Below are positions 51,185 through 60,558 of a DNA stretch of 64,000 bases, piece by piece (position 1 is the first letter of the stretch; every line of letters starts with the position of its first letter). The translations under genes were made by a program, and so were the position numbers. The notes beneath the pieces were generated by a model. It was given only the letters and a program-made list of their open reading frames with translations, did no database searches and had not been told where the DNA came from. The stretch comes from JAXDAY01 sp034679345 (GTDB lineage Bacteria > Eisenbacteria > RBG-16-71-46 > CAIMUX01 > VGJL01): positions 1-64,000 of the forward strand of contig JAXDAY010000035.1 of assembly GCA_034679345.1 (NCBI GenBank), read 5' to 3'.

Positions 51185-51922
51185 ATGACCGAGCCCGATC
51201 GCGTCGATCTGAGCCTGGTGGTGCCCGTCCGCGATGACGCCGGATACGTTCGTCCCGTACTGGAGCGGATTTGCGCCGAGATGGAGCAGCGCCCCACGCG
51301 ATCATGGGAGATCCTCGTCGTCGACGACGCGAGCGAGGATGAGACGTGTCGCGAGGTCCTCGCCTTCGCGCTGCAGAATCCCCGGGTCCTGCTGCTTCAC
51401 GATCCGGGAGCGCTGGGATGCGGCTACGCGGCGCGCCACGGCATCCAGCTCTCCCGGGGCGAGCGCATCTGCCTGACAAGCCCCGACCCGGAAATCCCGA
51501 TCTCCGAGATCCGTCGCATGGACCGCGCCCTGGACGAAGGCCATGACCTCGCGGTCTACTCATTCCGCGCGCGCGACTCGAAGTCGATGCGGCCGGTTCT
51601 GATCCGTCGCGAGGTCCTCCGCAGCGCGGTGCGCGCGCCGGTCCGCGCCGTTCGGGGGGATGCCCCGCCCGCCCGCCCGTTCCTCTTCCAGCTCTATCGA
51701 CGGCGCGCCGCCCTGGAGATCTTCCGACGTCAGAGGATGACGGGGTCGAGTTTCGCGCTGGAGATCCTTTACCTGGCGCGCCGCTATGGGTACTCGGTCG
51801 TCGAGATCGGACCCTCCGAGTCGCGCCCGCCGGCTCCGGGCGGGAGATTCCGGGAGCCGGAGTCGGGCGTGCGGGAGCTCCTCCGGATCCGCATTCATCG
51901 CCTGCGCGGCGACTATGGTTAG
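51185..51922 (+). CDS. Glycosyltransferase family 2-like protein with altered DXD region
   Basis: 245 residues, no membrane span. GT-A fold start: VDLSLVVPVRDDAGYVRPVLERI, WEILVVDDASEDETC (first aspartates), LLLHDPGALGCGYAARHGIQLSRGE. Where dolichol-phosphate-mannose-synthase-like relatives have TDADLSTPLEE, this protein has LTSPDPEIPISEI, so the metal-binding DXD is not canonical. The C-terminal half (FRRQRMTGSSFALEILYLARRYGYSVVEI) matches family patterns. Its stop overlaps the methyltransferase start by 8 bp, so it belongs to a three-gene operon ending in a membrane glycosyltransferase. Confidence 0.8.
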   Translation: MTEPDRVDLSLVVPVRDDAGYVRPVLERICAEMEQRPTRSWEILVVDDASEDETCREVLAFALQNPRVLLLHDPGALGCGYAARHGIQLSRGERICLTSPDPEIPISEIRRMDRALDEGHDLAVYSFRARDSKSMRPVLIRREVLRSAVRAPVRAVRGDAPPARPFLFQLYRRRAALEIFRRQRMTGSSFALEILYLARRYGYSVVEIGPSESRPPAPGGRFREPESGVRELLRIRIHRLRGDYG

Positions 51923-52769
51923 GGCGCGCGTCCCGCGATCGAACCGGATCTTTCACGCCGACAACCTCGAGGTGTTGCCGACGATCGAGGAAGGATCGGT
52001 CGATCTGATCTACATCGATCCGCCCTTCAACACAGGGGGACGGCGCACCAAGACACAGATCCGCGTGCGCGCCACGCCCGACGGCGATCGCATGGGCTTC
52101 GGCGGCCGCAGGTACGCCACACAGGCCGTCGGAAGGCTCGGTTTCGACGATCTCTTCGACGACTATCTCGCGTTCCTCGAGCCGCGCCTCCGCGAGGCGC
52201 GCCGGGTCCTCGCGGAAGACGGCAGCATCTATGTTCATCTCGATCCGAGGGAGGTCCACTACTGCAAAGTGCTCATGGACCGGATATTCGGCCGAGAATC
52301 GTTCCTGAACGAGATCATCTGGGCCTATGACTTCGGCGGCCGGTCCCGTCGCTACTGGCCGCGCAAGCACGATGACATCCTGCTCTATGTGAAAGACCCG
52401 AAGCGGTACTGCTTCGATGCTGAGTCCTCCGGCCGGATCCCCTACCTGGCGCCGGGTCTCGTCGGGCCGGAGAAAGCGCGTCGCGGCAAGCTTCCCACCG
52501 ACACCTGGTGGCAGACGATCGTCCCGACGAGCGGGAAAGAGAAAACCGGTTATCCGACCCAGAAGCCCCTTGCCATCCTCCGCAGGATCATCGCGACCTC
52601 TTCTCGCGAGGGGGATCATGTCCTCGACTTCTTCGCCGGCAGCGGGACGACCGGGGCGGCCTGTCTCGAGCTGGGGCGGCGCTTCACCTTGATCGACAAC
52701 AATCCCGCGGCGATCGAGACGATGTCCAAGCGGTTTCGCGGCGAGACCAGCATCGAGTGGATCGCATGA
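51915..52769 (+). CDS. DNA N4/N6 methyltransferase (beta class)
   Basis: 284 residues from the ATG at 51915. Motif IV DPPFNTGG (35-42) precedes motif I FFAGSGTTG (about 238-246), the order of beta-class enzymes such as M.PvuII-type and CcrM-type. Also present are YLAFLEPRLREARRVLAEDGSIYVHLD, WAYDFGGRSRRYWPRKHDDIL and YPTQKPLAILRRII. It transfers methyl from SAM to adenine N6 or cytosine N4; the target site cannot be read from sequence. The target-recognition region is short. No restriction endonuclease lies nearby, so it is an orphan. It is translationally coupled to glycosyltransferase genes on both sides, which is unusual. Confidence 0.88.
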   Translation: MVRARVPRSNRIFHADNLEVLPTIEEGSVDLIYIDPPFNTGGRRTKTQIRVRATPDGDRMGFGGRRYATQAVGRLGFDDLFDDYLAFLEPRLREARRVLAEDGSIYVHLDPREVHYCKVLMDRIFGRESFLNEIIWAYDFGGRSRRYWPRKHDDILLYVKDPKRYCFDAESSGRIPYLAPGLVGPEKARRGKLPTDTWWQTIVPTSGKEKTGYPTQKPLAILRRIIATSSREGDHVLDFFAGSGTTGAACLELGRRFTLIDNNPAAIETMSKRFRGETSIEWIA

Positions 52770-54271
52770 CGCGCCCGCCGGCGAAGAGACGCGATCTCCT
52801 CCCCTGGCTCATCTTCCTCCTCGCCGCGGGTGAGCGCCTCGCCTTCCTCCTGGGAAGCAGCGATCGGGCCTGGCCCTTCTCGATCTTCTACGAGGGGGAC
52901 GCGGAGGCGTTCTACGAGTTCGCCCAGGCCATCCTCGCCGGCCGACCCTATGACAACGGGATTCCCTTTCACCCGCCCCTCTTCCCTCTTGCGCTCGCGG
53001 GACTGCACGGCCTGCTGGGCGATCCGGTGCCGCACGGCATCCTGCGCGCGATCCTGGCGATCGCATCGGCGATCGTCCCGCTCCTTCTCTTCCTCTCCCT
53101 GCGCCGCGCGATCGGCCGGGGCGCCGCGCTCGCCGCCGCGCTCTTGGCCTGCTTCTCCTTCGCGCTGGACGCCCTGGGCACAGCCGCGACGAGCGAGGGG
53201 CTCTCCATGATTCTCGTCCTCTGGATGGTCCTGCTCGCCATGGCGGCGAGATTCGACGGCGATGCGCGGCCCAGGAGGCGCGCGGCTCTTCTGGGGCTCC
53301 TCACGGGACTCGCGGCCCTCGCCCGGGCGGAGGGCGTGGCGGCGGGGCTTTTGATCTTCGCGGCATGGAGCTGCGTCGGCCGATCGGCGCCATGGAGGAG
53401 CCGTGTCGCGCCGTCGCTGTTCTGGGTGGGCGCGCTCGCCCTCGTCCTCGCGCCCTGGACGATCCGCAATGCCGTCTCCCTCTCGGCCTGGAACGAATCG
53501 GTAGGCCGCGGGATCGGCGTGGAGCTGCCCCGCTTCGTGCCGATCACATCCTACGGGCCGCTCAACTTCGCCCTCGCCAACCACGACGGCGCCTCGGGAG
53601 GATTCTCGCGCGCCCTGCTTCGGTCGAAGAGCGAGGTGGCGGTGCTCGACCTCGCCGACCCGGAGCATGCGCGGCACTTCATCCATGGCGGCGAGATCGG
53701 CCTTGCCTGGATCTCCCGCCGACCCGGGGCCTTTCTGCGCCTGGCGGGACGGAAGATCGAGATCGCCTCGCGGGCGCTCGATCTCGGCTGGACGCCGTGG
53801 AACCTCCCCCTCGGCCGAAGCGGCACGAGGCTTCCGGTCGATCTCTTCGCTCCCGATCGAAGCGGCCTGCGGTACGCGCAGATCCTCCTCGCTGTCGCGG
53901 GCGCCGCGCTTCTCCTGCGCCGGAGCCGGGACCGTTCGACCCTGGCGATTCTGGCCGCGCCGATCGTGGCGCTCCTCGCCGCGAACGTCCTCTTCTTTGG
54001 CTATGTCCGACTCGGCGCCCTCGCTCTGCCCTATCTCTTCGCCCTCGAGGGGATCGCCCTCGCCGCCCTGGCCGCCCGGCTCCCGGCGGGCTGGAAGGCC
54101 CGGATCGCCGGCCGGTGGGGAGTCGGGATCGCCATCGCGGCGGCGATCGCCATCCTCGCCGTCGCGGCGACCCAGGATCGCAACTACACGGCGAGCGGGA
54201 CCTCGGATCGTCCGGGCGGGAAGCTGATCCGCGACGCGCCGATCCGCATCGTACCGATCCAGGGGGACTGA
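52766..54271 (+). CDS. PMT/ArnT-like polytopic glycosyltransferase
   Basis: 501 residues from an ATG overlapping the methyltransferase stop. Ten to twelve membrane helices. After TM1 comes an extracytoplasmic loop with an acidic pair (FYEGDAEAFYEFAQAILAG) and HPPLFPLALA, corresponding to the catalytic loop of GT39/GT83-type enzymes. A soluble central loop (VPITSYGPLNFALANHDG) and a short C-terminal extracytoplasmic tail follow. It likely transfers a sugar from a polyprenyl-phosphate donor to an exported acceptor, possibly the lipid-linked sugar made by the GT2 at the start of the operon. Confidence 0.8.
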   Translation: MTRPPAKRRDLLPWLIFLLAAGERLAFLLGSSDRAWPFSIFYEGDAEAFYEFAQAILAGRPYDNGIPFHPPLFPLALAGLHGLLGDPVPHGILRAILAIASAIVPLLLFLSLRRAIGRGAALAAALLACFSFALDALGTAATSEGLSMILVLWMVLLAMAARFDGDARPRRRAALLGLLTGLAALARAEGVAAGLLIFAAWSCVGRSAPWRSRVAPSLFWVGALALVLAPWTIRNAVSLSAWNESVGRGIGVELPRFVPITSYGPLNFALANHDGASGGFSRALLRSKSEVAVLDLADPEHARHFIHGGEIGLAWISRRPGAFLRLAGRKIEIASRALDLGWTPWNLPLGRSGTRLPVDLFAPDRSGLRYAQILLAVAGAALLLRRSRDRSTLAILAAPIVALLAANVLFFGYVRLGALALPYLFALEGIALAALAARLPAGWKARIAGRWGVGIAIAAAIAILAVAATQDRNYTASGTSDRPGGKLIRDAPIRIVPIQGD

Positions 54272-54293
54272 CAGGAGGAAGACGCCGGCGGCC

Positions 54294-56435
54294 TCAGGGC
54301 CGATGGAGCCAGCCGGGGGGCTCGAGGCCGGCGGCGACGCGCTCGATGTGATCGCGATACCCCGCGATCACGGAGTCATTGGGGGCGAAGGCGACCGCCT
54401 GATCGGCGAAACGGCGCGCCGATTCGATGTCCGAGGCGTCGACCGCCTGCCCCGCGCTGAGGCGCGAGGCGTAGCGGCTTTCGAAGGCGCCCGCCAGCGC
54501 GAAGAGCGCGAGCGCTCGGCTCCCGCCTTCCCGGGAGGCCCGCGCCAGCGCTTCGATCGCCTCGTCCCAAAGCTCCAGATACGACGCCGAGAGGCCCCAG
54601 AAGTAGTCGAGCTCCGGGTCCCGGCGCAGGGACGCAGCGCGCCGGAACGCCTCGTAGGCCTCGCGGTGCTCGCCGAGGCGGAGCGCCGCGTACCCGTAGC
54701 CGCTCCACATGTCGGGATCCGAGCCGCGGACAGGGGCGAGCCTGCGATAGATCTGGAGGGCCCCGCCGAAGTCCTCCCGCCTGAGCGCGGTTCTCGACTT
54801 CATGTCGAGGGCGAGGATGTTTCTCGGATCGAGCCGCAGCGCCTCGTCGAACTCGGCCTCGGCCTCGTCCAGACGGTCCAGCATGAAGTAGCTCGAGCCC
54901 AGCAGCACGCGCGTCCGCGCGTTGTTCGGGTAGATCTCGACGCTCTCCTTGTAGAGCGGGAAGGCCTTCTCGATATCGCCGCGATCGCGGTAGTACTTCG
55001 CCAGCTCCTCGGTGGCGTATGCGCGCGGGAAGCGGGCGAAGTCCCCCCGCAGGAGATCGAAGCGGGCGAGAGAGGCCTCCCGGGAGGCGTTCACGGCGAA
55101 CCAGGGCCAGGCGACGAGAAGGGCGACGAAGGCAGCGTTTCGCAGCGCGCCCGGCCATATCCCACGTCCCGTATCGCGGTCGGCTTCACCCTCCCAGAGG
55201 CGCACCGCGAGCCAGCAGAGTCCGGCGATGTGAGGAGCGAAGAGGTCCCAGTCCCTCGAGGATCCGATCTTGCGGTCGAGCAGGACGAAGGCCACGGCGA
55301 ACGGGACGATCTGGGCCAGCAGGAACGGGACTTCGTCTTCGCGCAGCCGCCGCCGCAACGATCCGAGGCGCGCGACGATCAGAGCGGCCGGCACCGGCAC
55401 GACGAGCAGGATCCAGTTGAGGAGATCTCTCCAGTGTCGCGGCGAAAGGAGCCCGTGGCTTCCGCTGAGAGGCGCGAGGAGGTTCTTCTGGTTCTTGCTC
55501 TCCAGGAACTCGCGACGAAACCACTCCATGTCGTAACCCAAGGCGAGGTGAATCAGGACGCCGAGCAAGGGAAGCGCCAGAGCCGGACCGAGCAGCTCGA
55601 GGCGCCCGTGCAGTCCGTGCTGCCGCTTGGGGCCGGGGCGGAAGGCCAGCCAGAGCAAGGCGGGCGCCGCGAGGATCGCCATCGTATGGAAGAAGAGCGC
55701 CACGCCGAAGAAGATCCCCGGCAGGAGCGGCCGGGCTTCTCCACGCTCCACCATCGCTCCCGACCAGAGGAAGCCCAGCATCGCCACCGAGAGGGGCCCG
55801 TACGATTCGCAGTAGCCGCAGTAGAGGAGCGTGGCCGGCGAGAGGATCCAGAGCAGGAAGATCGTTGCCCTTTCCGGGGAGGGCAGACGGCATCGCCGCA
55901 GGAGCAGGAGCGCCACGGCGACTCCGAGGCTGCCGATGAGGATGCTGCCCCACTGATAGATGGAGAACGAGAGGGGAATGTCCTGCGGCCTGCCCGCGCT
56001 CTGGAAGACCAGACGGTGAAGGAGGTAGTCCATCGCGTCGTGGGCCCGAAACGAAGAGCCTCGCGCCACCAGTTCGCTCACGAGAACCTGGTCTCCGAGA
56101 AGGTGGGTCCTCACGCGGAGAAGATAGAACGCGGCCCCCGCGGCCAACGACGCGACGGCCCAAGACGCGGCTGATCGACCGAGGAGTCCTCCCCCCAAGC
56201 CATCGAGCAGGGCGGCGCTCGCGGCGCGGCGCGAGGATGGGATCAGGAGGATGAGCCACCCGGCGATCGCCGCGATGACGGCCAGGGGGGAAAGAAACGA
56301 GATCGCGTGGATTCCCCAGGCGCCGGGGACCTGGAGGAATCTCCCCGCGACCGGGAGCAGCCCGATGACCAGAAGCGCGATCGAGCCAGCGCGTCCCACG
56401 AAACCCCTCCTCCGGGCAGTCGGCCCCTCGAACAT
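54294..56435 (-). CDS. Large membrane protein with C-terminal TPR domain
   Basis: 713 residues from the ATG at 56435. Residues 1-450 hold about eleven membrane helices and an early extracytoplasmic loop (HLLGDQVLVSELVARGSSF) resembling O-antigen or GT-C-type membrane glycosyltransferases. A short lumenal motif ILSPATLLYCGYCESYG is typical of that group. Residues 470-700 are tetratricopeptide repeats: YYRDRGDIEKAFPLYKESVE, LDEAEAEFDEALRLDPRN, LGEHREAYEAFRRAASLRRDP. The combination resembles TMTC-type transferases. It faces the GT operon convergently and follows the small metalloprotease gene by 35 bp. Confidence 0.7.
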   Translation of the reverse strand: MFEGPTARRRGFVGRAGSIALLVIGLLPVAGRFLQVPGAWGIHAISFLSPLAVIAAIAGWLILLIPSSRRAASAALLDGLGGGLLGRSAASWAVASLAAGAAFYLLRVRTHLLGDQVLVSELVARGSSFRAHDAMDYLLHRLVFQSAGRPQDIPLSFSIYQWGSILIGSLGVAVALLLLRRCRLPSPERATIFLLWILSPATLLYCGYCESYGPLSVAMLGFLWSGAMVERGEARPLLPGIFFGVALFFHTMAILAAPALLWLAFRPGPKRQHGLHGRLELLGPALALPLLGVLIHLALGYDMEWFRREFLESKNQKNLLAPLSGSHGLLSPRHWRDLLNWILLVVPVPAALIVARLGSLRRRLREDEVPFLLAQIVPFAVAFVLLDRKIGSSRDWDLFAPHIAGLCWLAVRLWEGEADRDTGRGIWPGALRNAAFVALLVAWPWFAVNASREASLARFDLLRGDFARFPRAYATEELAKYYRDRGDIEKAFPLYKESVEIYPNNARTRVLLGSSYFMLDRLDEAEAEFDEALRLDPRNILALDMKSRTALRREDFGGALQIYRRLAPVRGSDPDMWSGYGYAALRLGEHREAYEAFRRAASLRRDPELDYFWGLSASYLELWDEAIEALARASREGGSRALALFALAGAFESRYASRLSAGQAVDASDIESARRFADQAVAFAPNDSVIAGYRDHIERVAAGLEPPGWLHRP

Positions 56436-56470
56436 GGTGGGCGAGCGGGCTTGCGGCCACAAGGGGCCGA

Positions 56471-57097
56471 TCAGATCATCCGGCGGTCCCCCAGGGCGAC
56501 CGCCTCGAGCCTCTGCTCGAACCAGCGGATGTAGCGCCGCTCGCCGCGTTCGCGGAGCCCGAGCGCCTCGCGGGCGGTCCGGTGGAGGATGCGCGGCGCC
56601 CCGTCGACCAATCCCCCCTTGGGCGTCACGAAGGCGTCGGGGATCGTGAGATAGACGGGCGCGGCGTCTACGAGCAGCGAATCCCGCGCGAGAGAATAGA
56701 CGTCGCAGCTTCGCTCCCCCATCGGGACGAGACCCCTCGCCTGAAGAAGATGGACCAGCTCGTGGGCGATCGTCTGATACGAGAGCCCCCTGGGGTTGAG
56801 CCAGATCGCCGGCTCCTCGAGGCTCGCGTAGCCGTGCGCCCCGCGGGCGATGCCGATCTTGAGCGATCTCCCCTCGAGCTCCGGAAAGAAGCGCAGCGCG
56901 AATCGGACCATTCGGAGGATCCGGGGCCTGGAGGGATGCTCCCGGAGGACTCGGGTCAGGGTCGGTCCCTCGTAACCGGGCGGCGGCGGCTCGGCGACGA
57001 AGGAGAGACTGAGCTGAAGCGCCCCCGGAGGGCGCTCCGGTTTGCCTTTCATGAAGCCAGTGTAAGCGATTCCGACCCCCGCCCCGACTTTCTCCAT
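56471..57097 (-). CDS. Small HExxH metalloprotease-like protein
   Basis: 208 residues from the ATG at 57097, chosen for its AGGAGGAGCG leader over an internal ATG at 57052. No signal peptide. The active-site motif HELVH is at 112-116 (QTIAHELVHLLQARG), preceded by beta strands and followed by a helical segment with several possible third ligands (CDVYSLARDSLLVD). This is a gluzincin or SprT-like layout. The C-terminal region (REALGLRERGERRYIRWFEQRLEAV) is basic and helical. Family not named with confidence. It is upstream of the TPR membrane protein on the same strand. Confidence 0.6.
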   Translation of the reverse strand: MEKVGAGVGIAYTGFMKGKPERPPGALQLSLSFVAEPPPPGYEGPTLTRVLREHPSRPRILRMVRFALRFFPELEGRSLKIGIARGAHGYASLEEPAIWLNPRGLSYQTIAHELVHLLQARGLVPMGERSCDVYSLARDSLLVDAAPVYLTIPDAFVTPKGGLVDGAPRILHRTAREALGLRERGERRYIRWFEQRLEAVALGDRRMI

Positions 57098-57360
57098 CGC
57101 TCCTCCTGATGTCGAGATCCGTCTCCCTCCGGCCGCCCCCTTGAATAGCAATCGCCGGGCCACCCGCGCCCCGCCGCCGCCTGAATCCCCTCTTTGCCGG
57201 ATACTTCCCCGGGCCTAGGATGATCGCGGTCCGTCGCGCGACGGACGAAACGCTGATCGAGGACGCGCCCGGCTCCCGCCGGGCTTCTTCGCGAGAGGGT
57301 TGCGGCGGGCGGGGGCGGGAACGTCGCTTGCAGCGCTTGCGAGAAAGGAACGACAGAGGC

Positions 57361-59304
57361 ATGAGCACAAGCGACGATCCGCGCCATCCCGAGCCGACCC
57401 CTGCGGCGATGGGCGCCGATTCCGATCGACTGCCGATCGAGGGGTTCAAGGGAACTCCGGAAGAGATCGAGCAGGAGTGGTTCGACAAAGTCTACACCGG
57501 TCGCGGCGACTCGATGCTCCAGCTCACCTGGCGCGCCGTGATCATGGGATCGGTCCTGGGAGGCGTCCTCTCCCTCACGAACCTCTACATCGGTCTCAAG
57601 GCGGGCTGGGGGTTCGGCGTCGCGATCACGGCCTGCATCCTCTCCTACGCCATCTGGACCTCCCTCTACAAGATGCGGATCGCGAAGACCCCGATGACCG
57701 TGCTCGAGAACAACTGCATGCAATCGACGGCGAGTTCCGCCGGCTACTCGACCGGAGGAACGCTGGTCTCGGCCTTCGCGGCCTACATCCTGCTCAACGA
57801 GACGACCATGCCCATCGGTCTTTTGATGGCCTGGGTCTTCTTCTTGGCCGTGCTCGGGGTGACGATGGCGATTCCGATGAAGCGCCAGATGATCAACGTC
57901 GAGCAGCTCCGATTCCCCAGTGGGATCGCGGCGGCCGAGACGCTGCACGCGCTGCACTCGACCGGCTCCAGAGGGATGCAGTCGGCGCGGGCGCTCGGAT
58001 GGGCCGGACTGTTCGGCCTGGTGAGCAAGTTCTGGACGGAGGGGCTCACCCTGATCAGCGCGAAGCTCGAGCCGTTCATGATCGGCAGCTGGGTCACGGC
58101 CTTCAACACGAAGGCGTTCGGCGAGGCCTGGATGGGCCGGACGGTGCAGTTCTCCTGGGAGCCGATGTTCATCGCCGCCGGCGCGATCACCGGCATGCGC
58201 GTCTGCGCGAGCATGCTTCTGGGGAGCGTCCTCTGCTGGATGGTATTCGCTCCGTGGCTGCAGTCCCAGGGCCTCGTCCCCGCGGCGGGCGGTTATCGCG
58301 ACATCGTGAGCTGGACGCTCTGGGCCGGCACCGCATGCATGGTCACATCGGGCCTCCTCGCCTTCGGGATGCAGTGGCGCAGCGCGGCGCGCGCCTTCAG
58401 CGGTCTCGCCGCGATGTTCCGGGGCTCGAGACGGGACAAGACGAAGACCTCCGTCGAGTCGATCGAGACTCCCGCGTCCTGGTTCGTCGCCGGGCAGTTG
58501 CTCGGTTTCGTCGGACTCGCCTACCTGGGCGCGACCACCTTCGGGATGCCCTACTGGCAAACGGCGATCGCCGTCATCCTCTCCTTCGCCCTGGCGCTGG
58601 TCGCATGCCGGGTGACGGGCGAAACCGACACGACGCCCGTCGGAGCCATGGGGAAGATCACGCAGCTCACCTTCGGCGCCATCCATCCCGGAAACATGAA
58701 CGTGAATCTGATGAGCGCCAACGTGACGGCCGCCTGCGCGGGCGGAGCGGCCGATCTGCTGACCGACCTGAAGAGCGGCTACCTGCTCGGCGCGAATCCG
58801 AAGAAGCAGTTCATCGCCCAGTTCGCCGGAATCTTCATCGGGACGCTGATCCCGGTTCTCGTCTTCAGCATCCTGGTCCCGAACCCCAGGGTGCTCGGCT
58901 CGGATCAGTTTCCCGCCCCCGCGGCGCAGACCTGGAAAGCCGTCGCCGAGGCTCTGAGCCACGGGCTCGCCGCCCTCGAGCCGGTGAAGGTCTGGTGCAT
59001 CGTGATCGGCGGATTGGTGGGACTCATCCTCCCCATTCTCTCGAGGCTCTTCCCGAAGGGGCAGAGGTGGATCCCCTCGCCCGCCGGCCTCGGACTGGCA
59101 TGGACGTTCCACTGGTACTACGGGCTGCTCTTCTTCCTCGGCGCGGTCATCGGAACGATCATCGAGCGGAGGGCCCCCAAGTGGGCTGAAGACAACACAT
59201 TCCCAGTCGCTTCGGGCGTCATCGCCGGCGAGAGTCTCATGGGGGTCGTGATCGTGCTCTGGCAGAACGGCCCGGAGATGATCAAGAAGATCCTCGGGTT
59301 CTAG
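57361..59304 (+). CDS. OPT-family oligopeptide transporter
   Basis: 647 residues from the ATG at 57361. About fifteen membrane helices. OPT-type blocks: RAVIMGSVLGGVLSLTNLYIGLKAGWGFGV, LENNCMQSTASSAGYSTGG, NVEQLRFPSGIAAAETLHAL, CRVTGETDTTPVGAMGKITQL and a final FPVASGVIAGESLMGV. Bacterial OPT transporters move peptides or metal-chelate compounds using a proton gradient. It is monocistronic; a GC-rich hairpin lies 20 bp past the stop. Confidence 0.93.
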   Translation: MSTSDDPRHPEPTPAAMGADSDRLPIEGFKGTPEEIEQEWFDKVYTGRGDSMLQLTWRAVIMGSVLGGVLSLTNLYIGLKAGWGFGVAITACILSYAIWTSLYKMRIAKTPMTVLENNCMQSTASSAGYSTGGTLVSAFAAYILLNETTMPIGLLMAWVFFLAVLGVTMAIPMKRQMINVEQLRFPSGIAAAETLHALHSTGSRGMQSARALGWAGLFGLVSKFWTEGLTLISAKLEPFMIGSWVTAFNTKAFGEAWMGRTVQFSWEPMFIAAGAITGMRVCASMLLGSVLCWMVFAPWLQSQGLVPAAGGYRDIVSWTLWAGTACMVTSGLLAFGMQWRSAARAFSGLAAMFRGSRRDKTKTSVESIETPASWFVAGQLLGFVGLAYLGATTFGMPYWQTAIAVILSFALALVACRVTGETDTTPVGAMGKITQLTFGAIHPGNMNVNLMSANVTAACAGGAADLLTDLKSGYLLGANPKKQFIAQFAGIFIGTLIPVLVFSILVPNPRVLGSDQFPAPAAQTWKAVAEALSHGLAALEPVKVWCIVIGGLVGLILPILSRLFPKGQRWIPSPAGLGLAWTFHWYYGLLFFLGAVIGTIIERRAPKWAEDNTFPVASGVIAGESLMGVVIVLWQNGPEMIKKILGF

Positions 59305-59324
59305 GCCCCTGGAAGATCTGGGCA

Positions 59325-59352
59325 GGGGAGGGGACACGCGGGGCCCCTCCCC
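59325..59352 (+). terminator. GC-rich hairpin after the OPT gene
   Basis: Stem GGGGAGGGG (59325-59333) with CCCCTCCCC (59344-59352), 10-nt loop. It stands between the OPT stop and the WYL regulator start. No U-run follows, so it may be a weak terminator. Confidence 0.5.
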
Positions 59353-59419
59353 AGCCCCCCTCCGCTTGCCCCCCCTTCGTGCCCTGCGCTATCCTCCTCG
59401 GGTCCTCGGAAGGAACGAA

Positions 59420-60457
59420 ATGATCACGACCCATCCCCCGATCCTGCGGATCCTGCGGATTCATCAGATGATCCGCGAGAAGCGCTACCCGAATGTGCCC
59501 GGACTGGCGCGCCTCCTCGAGGTCTCTCGCAGGACAGTGCAGCGGGACATCGAGTTTCTGCGTGATCAGATGGGAGCGCCCCTCGCCTTCAACCCCCTCG
59601 AGGGCGGCTACGAGTACACCGAGGAAGGCTTCGCCCTTCCCGATGTGCAAATGACCGAAGGAGAGGTGCTCGCGTTGATGGTCGCCGACCGCGCCCTATC
59701 GGCGTACCGGGGAACCGAGAGCGAAGGGCTGCTCCGCCAACTCCTGAACAAGGCGATTCTGGCCCTCGGGGAGCGCACGACCGTCTCGCCCCAGACGGTC
59801 GCGAAATCCTACTCCTTCCGCCATAGCTCGGCGCCCGCGCGCATCGATTCCGCCGTCTTCGCGATGATCGAGAAGGCGATCCGGGAGCGTTCGACTCTCG
59901 AGGTGGTCTACCACACGCAGAGCCGGGGCGAGACGGGCCGGCGCCGGCTCGACCCTTACCACCTGGCCAACGTGGACGGCGACTGGTACCTGCTCGCCTA
60001 TTGCCACAAGCATCAGTCGACGCGCGTCTTCAAGCCGGCGCGCATCCGGAGCGCGAAAGAGACGGGGCAGACTTATGTTCCCCGCGCGTTCGATCCGGCG
60101 GAGTTTCTGCGCACGAAGATCGGCACCATGGGCGGGGACAAGATCTTCGACGCGGTCATCCGGTTCGATCCCACGCTTGCGGGCCACATCCTCGAGCGGG
60201 AGTGGGGAGCTGGTTACAAGGTCCAGACCCTGGTCAGCGGCGGCGTCGAGCTGACCTTCCGCAGCGAGAACCCCGACGCCGTCGTCCGTTGGTGCCTGGG
60301 TTGGGGCGCCGGGGCGGAGATCGTCTCTCCTCCCTGGGTCCGACGACGGGCGACCCAGATCCTGCATCGGATCGCCAAGCAGTACGTGGCGAAGGTCCGG
60401 CCCGTCCGCAAGGCGCCGCGCCGCCACCGCCCCCCGTCCCGCCCTCCGTCCGCCTGA
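59420..60457 (+). CDS. HTH-WYL domain transcriptional regulator
   Basis: 345 residues from the ATG at 59420 with GGAAGG 6 bp upstream. N-terminal winged helix-turn-helix (ILRIHQMIREKRYPNVPGLA, LLEVSRRTVQRDIEFLRDQM), then the WYL sensor domain in the middle (RRRLDPYHLANVDGDWYLLAYCHKH, a WYL variant reading DWYLLAY, and TRVFKPARIRSAKETG), then the WCX-type C-terminal domain (GYKVQTLVSGGVELTFRSENPDAVVRWCLGWG). WYL proteins bind nucleic acid or nucleotide ligands and often regulate DNA damage or defence genes. Downstream is efp, with no obvious target operon adjacent. Confidence 0.92.
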   Translation: MITTHPPILRILRIHQMIREKRYPNVPGLARLLEVSRRTVQRDIEFLRDQMGAPLAFNPLEGGYEYTEEGFALPDVQMTEGEVLALMVADRALSAYRGTESEGLLRQLLNKAILALGERTTVSPQTVAKSYSFRHSSAPARIDSAVFAMIEKAIRERSTLEVVYHTQSRGETGRRRLDPYHLANVDGDWYLLAYCHKHQSTRVFKPARIRSAKETGQTYVPRAFDPAEFLRTKIGTMGGDKIFDAVIRFDPTLAGHILEREWGAGYKVQTLVSGGVELTFRSENPDAVVRWCLGWGAGAEIVSPPWVRRRATQILHRIAKQYVAKVRPVRKAPRRHRPPSRPPSA

Positions 60458-60558
60458 GCGGATCTCCGAGGAAGTAACGCCAGAAGCCGCTGCGGACGGT
60501 CCAGCCGGCCAAAGCTCTCAAGATGAAGCCGCATCGAGAAGAAGTCTGGAGGATTCCC

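Noticed and set aside
57049..59337. A 762-codon antisense frame over the OPT transporter
   Set aside because: Same reason: no domain, biased composition rich in Arg/Glu/Asp/Gly, and the sense strand encodes a clear OPT transporter.
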